DNA from: Sepiola atlantica
Taxonomy: Eukaryota > Mollusca > Cephalopoda > Sepiida > Sepiolidae
NCBI GenBank assembly: GCA_963556195.1
Contig: OY744531.1
Span: forward strand, 52,432,200-52,496,199
Direction: 5' to 3'
DNA: 64,000 bases
The notes under the pieces were generated by a model. The model made no database searches, was not told the origin of the DNA, and saw only the letters and a program-made list of their open reading frames with translations. This document shows positions 48,129 to 59,119 of the stretch, in pieces (positions within the stretch are counted from its first letter, which is position 1; every line of letters begins with the position of its first letter). A program made the translations under genes and the position numbers.

Positions 48129-48630
48129 TTAGTGGAACCTCAGCAGAGTGCTTCATTATGAAGACAAATTCAAAAATAAGAGGGTAATATTTACTTATAC
48201 ATGTACTACAGAGGATCAGTACAACATGGCTACCGTCATATTTCAAATCCAACCAATCGAGACATATAGTTAGTCTCCTATAGCTGACATTCTTTAGCCT
48301 CTGTTTACGACGTGCGACCTCAGAAAAAAAGAGAAAATTCTATTTTACTTGCCTACGAATTATATATTGGCGAGATTTGAAGGTAGAAACGACAAATTAA
48401 TAAAATATAACAAATATGAAAATAAAATTGTGGATGTAAATATCATAGAAAAGTTACATAGCGCCCGAACCGCCATTTTCCGGGGAGACAGACATAAACA
48501 GAGGCTGAAGAGAGTCCGGTATAGGAGACAAACTTTAGGTCCCCTTTGCTTTGATTTGAAACAGACGGTACGGATGTTGTTCTGATCTTCTGTAATACAT
48601 ACATTTATGAACAGATAAATACACATACAC
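48126..48630. other. Unassigned sequence
   Basis: Antisense open frames (48349-48585 plus, 48360-48782 minus) share the same DNA. Neither has a motif. Confidence 0.4.
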
Positions 48631-48662
48631 AGGCACACACACACACACACACATATATATAT

Positions 48663-48742
<80 letters not shown>
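48631..48742. repeat. Compound (CA)n-(TA)n microsatellite
   Basis: A CA run followed by about 75 bp of TA. Confidence 0.95.
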
Positions 48743-48745
<3 letters not shown>

Positions 48746-49830
48746 GAAGTTGGTCTTTTCCTTCCCAACACAGACTATACAACTAATGTATCAAACAAAA
48801 CACATCGGTTCAGTCGCTTAATCTCTTCGACCGTGTTTTCCAAGCACATTATTTTTATTCTGCACTGTAAGTCTCTCCCAACTAATTGAACCGAAAAGAG
48901 GGTAGCACGCCTATTCTTCTCTATGTATTAAAAACTCTTACCCTCCTCAAAAACTGTTTGGCAATTACTTCACAAATAACTGTAATCAAGTTGAACCGTT
49001 TCAGAATTTGTAAAACATACAATCACAGCAAAGATTACATAGACATTACGCATTAAACTGTTCGCCAAAATACTACCTCACATTTAAAACAAAAAAATAA
49101 ACCATATACGTATTATTTTCCTTTCTAATAATTCCTAATAATTAAACACATGCATGTGTTTAGTGTTAATTCTCGCTCACATAATGATAAATTTATTTTA
49201 TGGATTAATTGATAGTTATTGGTATTTTTTGTAGATATAAGTTTATTTAAAACTTATATTTAAAAAAATAACAATAACACTTTGCTTAAAAAGAAAACAG
49301 AACAAAGAATATAAAAATAAAAATTATTCTACGTTTTATTTATTTAGGAAAAGAAAATCTTTCTACATCAACACAATTTGAACTGAACTGTTTTGTTTTT
49401 TTAACACTGACATACCCATAATTTAATTTGTGTGTAAAGTTCTGCGATAGTCTGTTTGGTTCGATTCGGTTCAAATTCTGTAGAAGAACCTAAATGCATC
49501 AACGTTTATTTTCTTTTTTATAGTAACAACATATATAAAAACTGGCGCATCCCTCAACGATTTGCTTTCGATGATCGAGGAAAGAATATATAATAGATCG
49601 AGAAAATATCCCGACCCGACAGAAATACACTTTTCCATAATCGGACATTGAAAAAGATATCCTTCTACACTGGGGCATTTTCTATTTTTTTACACTCCGA
49701 GGAAATCATTTTCATGGGTACATGGATTTTCCACAATTCAAAAGCGAGCATTGTTTCTTTACATAAAACTATCGCTTGTTACGCATTTGCGTTCGTTCGG
49801 CTGTGTACACATTTTATTTCATTCTTTTAC
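48743..49830. other. Unassigned sequence
   Basis: No gene was recognised in this stretch. Confidence 0.4.
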
Positions 49831-49835
49831 ATTTA

Positions 49836-49868
49836 TCCCGGGCAAGGCCGAGCAACTGGTACCCATTA

Positions 49869-49961
<93 letters not shown>
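49836..49961 (+). repeat. Retroelement-like terminus running into (TA)n
   Basis: ATCCCGGGCAAGGCCGAGCA at about 49836-49855, then ACTGGTACCCATTAG, then directly 93 bp of TA. The CCCGGGCAAGGCCGAG phrase recurs in the repeats at 55.5-58.8 kb. The (TA)n may be the 3' tail of the element. Confidence 0.55.
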
Positions 49962-49963
<2 letters not shown>

Positions 49964-50469
49964 GTGTTTGAAAAAATCGATAGCATAACTTAGGGATTAT
50001 TATCTATATGTTATCTATATGTATATATAGATCTGGAACTGCTTTGTTTCCATTCCGTGTTATTTAAAGTAACGCTGATCAACATAATTTATTGTAAACA
50101 TCTAACAGGTACAATGTGTTCAATAGTGAACTGCTATTCTTGCAATATGTGATAGATAAACAATATTCCTGTGACAGAATTGCAGGCAAAATAAGTCTAG
50201 GCCTGGTATTTCAATATTCACTTACCAAAAATTATGAACCGATAATATTAAACAAATATAAAACCGTTGGGCTCAGGAGAAAGATATAGGCGTTATGATT
50301 CGCAGGAACTTCTTTGATAACAACAAAATCTAAAAACCATGCAGTGGAAATAATGGACCACAAAGTACACTAATAATTATGTTATATTGCAGCAGGAAAG
50401 TTACTGAAAGAGAATGTCTAACATGTACAAAATACTCCCGGAGTTATGCAATCGATCGTCGAAACACCT

Positions 50470-50472
<3 letters not shown>

Positions 50473-50548
<76 letters not shown>
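50473..50548. repeat. (TA)n array
   Basis: TA dinucleotide array of about 75 bp. Confidence 0.95.
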
Positions 50549-50550
<2 letters not shown>

Positions 50551-50823
50551 ACTTTGAATGGTAAAGCTCGATGGATGTTTATTTATAGCATATATAAATA
50601 AATATAAGAGCATATATAAATAAACAATATACATTAAAATTCTAGTTACCATGTCTTTATTTATTTTTCAAAAGTTCTGTATAATTGTACGGCTCGTTTA
50701 GTCTATACATTAATAACAAAATACATATCTATATATCCTGAATTTTTCATAGGCGCGACTCTTCATATTTACAAAAATCGTGTTAAGAAAGATCAGAAAA
50801 AAACAAAAGACAAATGACAACAC

Positions 50824-50824
<1 letters not shown>

Positions 50825-50874
<50 letters not shown>
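50825..50874. repeat. (TA)n array
   Basis: TA dinucleotide array. Confidence 0.95.
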
Positions 50875-50878
<4 letters not shown>

Positions 50879-51154
50879 TATAAGTAACGGTTTGAAGACT
50901 GGTTTACAAATTTCGAGAGCAAGTTCTTATAGGGGTTAGGGGCCTGAATTTTTTCACTATTTTCAACGTGATTTTTTTTCGGAAACCTTTCCCATCTTCT
51001 TTCCTCCAGTGTATTCCTATTTCTATTAACATAACTACTGCTCTGGTTATCAACAATGTAAAACTACAGTCTGTATATTTCTCTTGACTTTATTGTGAAA
51101 TGCGCGTAAGATTTAGAAAAATTATTTAATTAAGAAAACAATTTGTTAGTGAAA

Positions 51155-51157
<3 letters not shown>

Positions 51158-51218
<61 letters not shown>
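51158..51218. repeat. (TA)n array
   Basis: TA dinucleotide array. Confidence 0.95.
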
Positions 51219-51522
51219 TATGCTGCTTTTTTGAGATGCTTATCTTGGTGGAGGTTAGATGACTAATAACACCATTTATCTAATCCGCGGACCCGGTAGA
51301 GAACGAATAATGCCACAACGTTTATATGTACAATTCCGACATTCTCTAGACGTTCAACTCGTAAGTCAAGCGCTCTAAGACAAGGCCCGAGTAAGATTCA
51401 ACGCTCTTTTGGGCACAGTTTTGAATACTGTACGGGTGTCACTGTGAAATTTGTTGTATTTTTGTTTATTCACAGCTCCGAGATAAGATAAATCGCGTAT
51501 TTAGTAATGTTATTAGCGAAAA

Positions 51523-51532
51523 CATGTATATA

Positions 51533-51611
<79 letters not shown>

Positions 51612-51643
51612 AGAGTGAGAGAGAGAGAAGGAGAGAGAGAGAA
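51523..51643. repeat. Compound (TA)n-(GA)n microsatellite
   Basis: About 85 bp of TA followed by interrupted GA repeats. Confidence 0.95.
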
Positions 51644-51831
51644 TAAGTTGAAGCAAATATATTTATTTATTTCAGGTTCCAAGAATTCAAGTTTAACAAT
51701 GAATTATTGGAAGTAAAATAAATAATGTTATATTTTTCACAACTTACTCTACTATATATGACTTACTCTACTTGATCTGAAGGTTAAATAATTGAGGTAA
51801 ATTCATACGCTATACACCGACATTAATTGTT

Positions 51832-51862
51832 ATGTATGTATGTATGTATGTATGTATGTATG

Positions 51863-51905
<43 letters not shown>
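51832..51905. repeat. Compound (TATG)n-(TA)n microsatellite
   Basis: A TATG tetranucleotide run of about 36 bp leading into a TA array. Confidence 0.95.
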
Positions 51906-51911
<6 letters not shown>

Positions 51912-52279
51912 GGGTGTGTAGGTATATTTTTAAACCATTGTATAATCATAGTATTATATTTACAAAAAACATACTAATGTGCAGTGTTAAAATAAATAAA
52001 ATGGATTTTAATCTGAGCCTTCGAGATATCAAATTCTCTCTGTCAAAGCAGTGTTTTTATTTCTTTTTTTTTCATTGTACGATGGCAATGGACTTTTAGT
52101 TCAAAAAAGCTCGTTATGTCTGTAAGCGCGACTACGCCAACAGCCCATTACCATCGGACGATGAAGAAAAAAACAGAAAAAACACTGCTTTGACAAGGAG
52201 AATTTTATTTCTCGAAAATTCAGATTAAAATAAATGTTATTTATTTCAACACTAGACATTGTTATGTTTTTTTAAATGT

Positions 52280-52282
<3 letters not shown>
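51906..52282. other. Unassigned sequence
   Basis: Two segments around 52035-52060 and 52180-52205 are partly reverse complementary (TCAAAGCAGTGTTTTT against AAAACACTGCTTTGA), as are the flanking AAATAAA(A)TGGATTTTAATCTGA and TCAGATTAAAATAAAT pieces at about 51990 and 52222. This suggests another decayed fold-back at roughly 51988-52240. Confidence 0.5.

Positions 52283-52325
<43 letters not shown>
52283..52325. repeat. (TA)n array at the left edge of the 3.1-kb transposon
   Basis: The TA array abuts the terminal inverted repeat at 52326. Confidence 0.95.
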
Positions 52326-52329
<4 letters not shown>

Positions 52330-52803
52330 GGGAGGTCGATTTTGAAACTGTAAATTATCGCACTCGAAGAAAGTTGCCAAATAATGTCAAAAGTTACCAC
52401 AAGAAATATTTTTCTTCAAAACTTTGTATTTATTTGAGCATTGCAACTTTAAGATCAAATAAATCGAGATTTTTTCTCACAGCCTAGATTTCACCGGCAG
52501 AAGTATCGCCTTAAATTAAACCCGGGGTTTAACAAAAAAAAGTAATACATTACTTAATAATAAATATTTTAAACTTTATTATTCCTTTTCTTAAGAAATT
52601 AAATGTACATATTCAAATTAAAAAGGAATAAACACTATAATATTTAATTTTATATATAAATAATTATTTATTTACATAGGCGTTTTATTTATTGGATATT
52701 TTTTATGGTATTCACCGGTTGAAAATTCAACGAGCGATTTTGAATTCACGTGTTGATTCTGTGTTTACAAATTTAATTATCACAAATATATATTGAATTG
52801 TCG

Positions 52804-53548
52804 AGCGCTGGCTTATCTAATCCCTTTTTTCTCGACCTTTTGTCACACCTTACCTTGTGGGAGTTAGATAAATAAAAACTAGTTAAGCCAGGGTTTTTTA
52901 CTCCACCAAATAAACCAGTATCGTCCGAGTCTTTGGGTCTGGATTCACGCCCGTCTATTGGGGCTTGTCCGTCCTGTGCAGTTCTAGGAGGTGCACCTCC
53001 TAGGTTTTGCCTTCCCTCTTTGGGGAGGAGTAAGTTTATTGCTTACTGTCTGAGGCGGCCCTACCGGGGAATGCCGACGGAGCTGCCCAGGCAATTTTTA
53101 AATTGCCAGAGTGCTCACCTCTCGAGCACTGGCTTTCTCATCCCACTTTCCTGACCTTGTGTCAATCTTACTTTGTTGGAGATAGATAAATAAAATCTAG
53201 TTCAGCCAGGGGTTTTTACCCCACCAAATAAATCGGTATCGTCCGGGCCTTTGGGTCTGGATTTACGCCCGTCTATTGGGGCTTCTCCGTCCTGTGCAAT
53301 TCTAGGAGGTGCACCCTCCCAGGCTTTGCCTTCCCTCTTTGGGGAGGAGTAAGTTTATTGCTAACTGTCTGAGACGCCCCTACAGGGGAATGCCGACGGG
53401 GCTGCCCAGTCAATTTTTTAATGGCCAGAGTGCTCACCTCTATAGCGCAGGCTTATCTAATCCCACTTTCCTGACCTTGTGTCAAATCTTACCTTGTTGG
53501 AGGTAGACAAATAAAACTATTTCAGCCAGGGTTTTTTACCCCACCTAA
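52804..53548 (+). repeat. Tandem repeat of about 319 bp, 2.3 units, inside the transposon
   Basis: GGGGAGGAGTAAGTTTATTG occurs at 53022 and 53341, and the unit start (GAGCGCTGGCTT, GAGCACTGGCTT, TAGCGCAGGCTT) occurs at 52804, 53124 and 53443. Units are GC-richer than the surroundings and contain GTCTATTGGGGCTT and GGGGAATGCCGACGG. A diverged single relative is at 10130-10400. Short open frames in each unit are not supported as genes. Confidence 0.9.
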
Positions 53549-53552
53549 AATA

Positions 53553-54549
53553 TTATATGTATTGGAGTTGATGGGAGAATGGATAAGGACACATTGATGT
53601 ATAAGGAAATTGTGGATGAAAATAGACAGAGAATTATGAAAGAAACTAAGGGACCAGAACACCATTTAACTTTTACAAAAGAAACACCATGTGAAAGTAA
53701 ATATCTGACACAGAGTTCTTCCTAATAGTGGTGCAACAGGTGCTGTTCATGCAGATCAAGTGGTGGATGTTTTGCATGAATTCCACAGTGAGAACAGTAT
53801 CAAGGCTATACTTGTTGACAACACTAATACCAACACAGGTTGCGAAGGTGGAATGGTTGCAATTTTAGAAAAAAAACTTTTTAAAAATCTTCACACAATT
53901 GGTTGCTCTTTGCATCATAATGAACTACCTTTCAGAGCCCTTTTTAAAAACATAGATGGTTGCGCAAAGGGCCCTACAACATTCAGTGGCCCTCTGGGGA
54001 AATTATGCTCAAATGATTGCCATGATTTACCCCAAATATCATTTTCCACTATTAGCAATCCTCTAGAGTCAATTTTTAAAATTGATGAAATACATGATCT
54101 TAGTTCGGACCAAATACTCCTTTATGAATACACAGTAGGTATTTCTAGAGGTAAGGTTGACTCTAGATATACCTCCTGGAAAATTGGTCCTACAAACCAA
54201 GCAAGATGGTTAACTTTGGCCATCAGGCTCATGTGTTTATGGACTCGTGGTGCATACCCACAAAGGCACACAACAAAACTACACTATGTAGTAAATTTTA
54301 TTGTAAATGTGTATGCCACTTCTTGGTTTGAAATTAAAAGAAATAGTAAATTCCACAATCAGCAAGTGCACATTTTTAATATGACCCAGAGGATTAAGGA
54401 GCAGCCTCAGGAAATCCAAGATATCACATTTAGAAATATACAAGGTAATACATTTTGTTTACTGCCTGAAAACTTTCTATATTCCATGGTTAAATCTGAA
54501 GAGATTGAAGTAAGAGAAGAAGCTTTAAAAAGAATTTTGCCCATTAGGT
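53553..54549 (+). pseudogene. Transposase-like protein, exon 1, unrecognised family
   Basis: The long frame runs from about 53716 to a splice donor at 54549; the Met at 53760 is simply the first in that frame. A preceding frame (53553-53720) reads IGVDGRMDKDTL and GPEHHLTFTKE and joins it through one frameshift near 53712. Visible motifs: an Asp in GVDGR, an Asp in ILVDNTNTNTG, IGCSLHHNELPFR, INQARWLTL-like NQARWLTLAIRLMCLWTRG, and LLPENFLYSM. An Asp-strand, Asp-Asn, Cys/His and ArgTrp order resembles RNase H-fold transposases such as hAT-type, but I cannot name the family. The N-terminal DNA-binding part is not seen; the tandem repeat lies where it should be. Confidence 0.65.
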
Positions 54550-54697
54550 AAGTAATTTTTATTTATATATTTCTGACTCAATTATTTATTCCAATTTATA
54601 GAATGATTTTTAAAGATTTTATCTAATTTCACCATAATTATTAAAGCAGTACAGATTGGAATTTTTTAATAATTCAATTAATTAATTAGTTCTTTCA
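54550..54697 (+). other. Apparent spliceosomal intron in the transposase gene
   Basis: AG|GTAAGT at 54550 is a consensus donor and a pyrimidine-rich tract ending TTCTTTCAG|G at 54697 is a consensus acceptor. Joining the two keeps phase and continues PIR directly into SEESTKKRLKRIPPINF instead of reading a stop at the donor. The intron would be 148 nt and A/T-rich. Confidence 0.7.
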
Positions 54698-54975
54698 GGA
54701 GTGAGGAGTCAACCAAAAAAAGATTAAAAAGAATACCACCTATTAATTTTAATGCCACACATTGGACATAATTAATAGATTTAAAATTATGCTGCATTTT
54801 TGGCATTCTTAGGGCGTGGAACGGGCAGTTAAGTTAATAACAGAAGCTTCACAAACTGTATATGGTTTTGAAGCAAGGCATCAACACATTACAGCCAAAG
54901 TTTTGAGTCAGAAATTGAGACCAGCATTTTTGTCTAAGGGGTCTTATATGGAGCAATTTGACTCTCAATATTAAG
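54698..54975 (+). pseudogene. Transposase-like protein, exon 2 and C-terminal remnant
   Basis: After the intron the frame reads SEESTKKRLKRIPPINFNAT up to a stop at about 54770. Then, in another frame from about 54831, comes VERAVKLITEASQTVYGFEA, RHQHITAKVLSQKLRPAFLS and a TAA at about 54972. The conserved ERAVKLITEAS helix contains the only plausible Glu for a DDE-type third acidic residue. The gap between the two blocks suggests a deletion or a second intron (a TTCTTAG|G acceptor-like site lies at about 54829). Confidence 0.55.
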
Positions 54976-55430
54976 CTCCATTAAAATAGTGTTAGGTTTT
55001 TCCTTATTTCTTTGCTTGTTATATTTTCACTTATAACAGAAAAAAAATCATTTTTTTAGGTATTCTAATATTACTGTTTAATTCATAACGTTAAAAGAGG
55101 TAGTTTACAAAAGCAGATACTGAAAATGAGGGGGGGGGGGCAAATTTTCAATTTGAAGATTTCTTTAATTAATATCATTTTTATAAAATAAAAGGACATT
55201 CGCTGATTTTAAATGCACAAATTATTTGGTTTTCACACCAGTATTCAAGCAAATCTTGCAAAAACGAGGAATGTTCAGTATATTCTTGTCTACGATCTTT
55301 GATACCAAACGCTCAAAAAACCGCTGAAGTTTTTGATCTAATTTTTTGCATGAGTATTTAATAGGTCTATATACAACTTTCGGTACGTGCCTTTTTTTAA
55401 TATTTAAAAAAAGTGTAAAATCGACCTACC

Positions 55431-55433
<3 letters not shown>

Positions 55434-55490
<57 letters not shown>
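55434..55490. repeat. (TA)n array between two elements
   Basis: A TA array bounded on the left by the transposon terminus and on the right by the CAGCGTTGCACGGGGCC repeat start. Confidence 0.95.
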
Positions 55491-55492
<2 letters not shown>

Positions 55493-56140
55493 GCTTACCC
55501 AGCGTTGCACGGGGCCATGAGAACCAATATAGATGAAGTAATAATGGGTCTGTAACATCTGTATATTAAAACTTCTATCACTCTCCCTCTCTCTTAATCC
55601 GTCTTTCAATCTCTCTTTATTTCCCCTTTTTCGTTTTCCACTTCCCTCTATTTCCAACTCTGTTTCTCTACCGCCTACCACATTCCTATATTTTATTTTT
55701 AATGTGTTGAAAAAGAAGAAGAAGAAAGTATTTTATCTACTGGAGCTCTAAGTCTTACACTTATTTCTCCCGGAAAAACGCAGAGTAGAACAAATGGTCC
55801 TTGTCAACTCCTAATTTCTTGCCCCCCTTATGCCACAATAATATTAAGATAAACGATGTTGATGAAGACTATACCCCTAAGAGATTTAATATATACTACT
55901 GCCCAAAAGTAATAATGTAGGCTTACAATTATTGATGCCGGATCACGCCGAGTAGAACACATCGTCCCGACTAATTTCTAATTTCTGCCTCCCCTTTATT
56001 TCACAGCAATATGAATATAAATGATGGTGACAATGACAGTATTTAAAGAGATTTAGTACATACAACTTAGCAAAAGTAATACCATATTCTCTCATATAGA
56101 TAGCGTTAATAATGTCAAATATATCTAATTTTATAAAGTA
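55488..56140 (+). repeat. Degenerate dispersed repeat, copy 1 (related to 57655-58810)
   Basis: Starts with TTACCCAGCGTTGCACGGGGCC, continues with a CT-rich segment, then units of about 170-200 bp that contain CCCGGA.AA.CGC.GAGTA(G/C)A, TTTCTAATTTC and GATGTTGAT/GATGGTGAC phrases. The same order occurs at 57655. No ORF is recognisable. Confidence 0.65.
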
Positions 56141-57229
56141 CTAACCTTCAAATAACACATGTCAAAATGTGAGCTCGAGATTTTTACTTGAAATAAAAAA
56201 TATAAAATATAAATTATGGATGCGTCTACAGTATTTGAACCGAATCCGAAAACTTACGAAAGGTTTAGAATTGAGATAACATTGTATGATCCCACTTTTT
56301 TTTCTCCAAAAAGCAAACAAAAAGTGTATTTTTCGTTTTAATAGCATGAATTGTTTCATTAATATTATCTAAATGTAAACAGAAACTAATACGACAATTA
56401 TTAACTGCTTCACTTTAGAAGGATTTCTCCTTGACTGACCGTTGGTAGAATGTAGAAATTATCATCTGTTCTGATAAATAATATATCACACTTACCTTAA
56501 TATGTGATACCTACATTCACTTTAAAATTCAGCAAAGAGCAGGTTTTATTTTTATAAGACAAAGGAAGGAAAGTTAACGAACTACAATGATCCGATTTTT
56601 AAAAAAATAATTTAAATAACCATAAAAAAATGTATACTTTTCATATCAAAGGATGGAAGTAAGCATTTTTGCTTCAATGCAATAACATGTTGGTGCTTTT
56701 ATAATTTTGAATCGATCTATCAACGTGTACAGAACTAATCTTTAAACTTAGAATAGGGTTAAGTTGTTGTCTGTTTACATTCCTAATTAAATGATGAGAT
56801 GGATGATATTTCGTCAGTTGTCGTATCTCCTGTTGTTGTTAAGAGACTTAACTTGAGTGTTATGTACAAACTATGAAGTTTGTTAAAACAGTTAAATGTT
56901 AAAGAAAAATGTTTAGCTTTTTATAGTCGTGCACACTTTTGTGACTGAATATTTATTGTGCTGTAACACATCACGCAATAATTTTTGAGCCTGACATATA
57001 GCAGGTCTTTTTAATAAAATAGTCTATGATTTTTATAAAGTACTACCCTTCTAATGTCACATTCCCAAATGTTGCTAATGTCAAAAGAATTAACAAAATC
57101 TAAATTTTGTGTGTTGTAAAGCATTGCTTTCTCATCATCATCATTTTCGGCTTAACGTTCGTTTTACATGCAGCATGTTTTGGGACGGCTTTTATGAATT
57201 GAATTCCAACTAAGTTCTCTAAGTTAACC
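56141..57229. other. Unassigned sequence
   Basis: No gene was recognised. The open frame at 56162-56359 has no motif. Confidence 0.4.
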
Positions 57230-57425
57230 TTCTGATGTGTAAATTACTATTCAAGCAAAGCAGTGGTGTGATTAGTGTTATTTGGACTCTGCCCCGTTAG
57301 AAACAACGATTAAGAGCTGCTATGCTGAATTTAAACGCTGTCATACATACAAGTATCATGCTGAATGCTCAGGTCGCCCAAATTCGGCAGTTGTCACGGA
57401 AAACACCAAAAACGCGCATGCGCAG
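57230..57425 (+). pseudogene. Mariner transposase N-terminal fragment
   Basis: The frame reads DSAPLETTIKSCYAEFKRCH and ECSGRPNSAVVTENTKN, matching the paired helix-turn-helix DNA-binding region of mariner transposases (normally SRTTI..WYAEFKRG, SGRP..AV..ENI). The usual Trp-Tyr has become Cys-Tyr. The rest of the transposase is absent; after AHAQLDK the sequence passes into another element's 3' end. Confidence 0.7.
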
Positions 57426-57489
57426 CTTGACAAGTTTCATAGTTTATTAAAAGTGAACTACCCTCTAATGCTAAGCGGGGTCTGTTAAT

Positions 57490-57655
57490 AGTCATAGAAT
57501 AAATTAAAAAATATATATATTTGCCCGGAAGAACGGCGGCTATGAATATACCAAATTTATCGGTCTTTATCGAGTAGTTCCGGAGTCTTAACTTGACATG
57601 CAAACATACAAACATTCAAACATAGATACAACAGTATCCCTTTATATATTAGACA
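57490..57655 (+). repeat. Non-LTR retroelement 3' end-like segment
   Basis: Contains TGCCCGGAAGAACGGC, a CGAGTAGTTCCGGAGTCTTA block, then ATGCAAACATACAAACATTC and CCCTTTATATATTAGA, a pattern I associate with 3' ends of RTE-like elements. No ORF is attached. Confidence 0.45.
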
Positions 57656-58810
57656 AGCAGGGTTCCCCTGTGTTGCCCGGGGCCATAAAATAACAACATA
57701 TAAGAAAATAAATAGTAGTGTAACATTTTTATATTAATCCATCTATTTCTCTCCCTCTCTCAAATCGTCTCTTTATCTTTCTCTTTTCCACTCTCTACAA
57801 GTTCATTTCCATTTGGTTTTAATATGTTGAAAATAATAATGATAATCTAAATCATTTCTCTTCCTCTCTCTAGCCGTCTCTCCCTCGTCCCCATTATTTC
57901 CCCTCCATCCAGCTATTTCTCATCTTGTTTTAATGTGTTAAAAATAATCATAATGTAATTCATTTACCGGAACTATCTGTTTTAAATGGAATACTGTAAT
58001 CTTACAGGTATTGCTCATTGACAACGCCGAGTTTAACAGAGGAGTAAAACTTACACAAATATATTACTGTAATGCTAGTAAGGAAGCCTCTAAAGCACCG
58101 TCAAAGGTACAGTTAAAATCAAGTATAAAGAGAAGTGATGTTGATAATGACAATTTTGTGCCTCCAGGATAAGGCCGAGTACATCTAATGTGTTGTACCC
58201 CATAACTTACAATATACACTACTTTAATGGTAGTAAGGAGGCCTTCACAGCACTGTACAAATTACTGTTTAAATCAACCTATGAAGAGAAATAATGTTGA
58301 TAATGACAATTTCATTGCCCCCAGGCAATAAACGTGTTCAATCTATTGTATTAAGCACTTTTCCGTAATATATATCACTTACCAGTTGTAATACTATATT
58401 ATTATTTTTTTGACTCCCGGACAAGGCCAATCACTTTCCTTTTATATAACATCATAAAAAAACGGTAAAGTTATTTATCCCAGGCAATGCTGTGTTTAAA
58501 TATACCTGTTCTTTCAATTTTAATGAGCACTTTTGTCATAATATATACCACGTAACAGTAATAATATTATATTATTATTATTTTTACTCTCGGACATCGC
58601 CAATACGTTTTCTTGTATAAAACAGCAAAAAAACGGTAAGGTTATTAATCCCGGGCAACGCTGTGTTTAAATACACCTGCTCCATCGATTTTAATGAGCA
58701 CGTTTTGCCATAAGATATACCACTTAACATTAGTAATACTATATTATTACTGTGATGACTCCCTGACAACACCAATACCTTTAATTTTATACAAAATCAT
58801 TAAAAAACAG
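57656..58810 (+). repeat. Degenerate tandem repeat, about 170-bp units, copy 2
   Basis: Begins TTCCCCTGTGTTGCCCGGGGCC, passes a CT-rich part, and from about 57980 shows repeating units. Markers recur: AACGGTAA(A)G at 58462 and 58632 (spacing about 170), TCCC(A/G)GGCAA(T/C)GCTGTG at 58478 and 58649, GATGTTGATAATGACAATTT/GTTGATAATGACAATTTC at about 58137 and 58291, and TAGTAAGGA(A/G)GCCT at 58076 and 58230. Divergence is high, so the array is old. Confidence 0.75.
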
Positions 58811-59119
58811 TAACATTGCTTTTTGCATGTTAATGTGTAATTCAGTAATAATTAATAGTATTTACCGAGGTATTTGTTCGGAAGATTTTATTTTTATTTG
58901 GTTCTGTTTTTGGTGTGATTTTGAACTATTTCGTACAAGTATATAAAATGTGTTTATTTTATGTTGCATTTACGAAAATTCTCGTTTGAAAAACGTTGTT
59001 TTATCTGAGTAAAGCCATTATATGACTTAGAAATGCTGTAAACAACCATACTACATTGATATATGCTCTTTATTTGAAACTTCTGAGAATTAGAAATGCG
59101 GTGAAACTATGTAAAAGGA
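58811..59119. other. Unassigned AT-rich sequence
   Basis: No motif was recognised up to the Ty3/gypsy integrase remnant. Confidence 0.4.

Larger units (their letters stand above)
52326..55434 (+). mobile_element. DNA transposon with 18-bp terminal inverted repeats, 3.1 kb, unnamed family
   Basis: The left end TTAGGGGAGGTCGATTTT (52326-52343) and the right end, reverse complement TTAGGGTAGGTCGATTTT (55417-55434), match at 17 of 18 bases. Both sides are TA arrays, so the target duplication cannot be measured. Between them lie about 450 bp of unassigned sequence, a 319-bp tandem repeat, a transposase-like ORF with one apparent intron, and a 3' non-coding part. It is damaged (frameshift near 53712, loss of sequence after the second exon), so this copy is not autonomous. 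Confidence 0.8.

Noticed and set aside
52933..53506. Two similar 65-73 codon frames (SLGRSKFIA.CLRRPYRGMPT)
   Set aside because: Their likeness comes from the 319-bp tandem repeat. There is no known domain and no evidence of selection on the protein.
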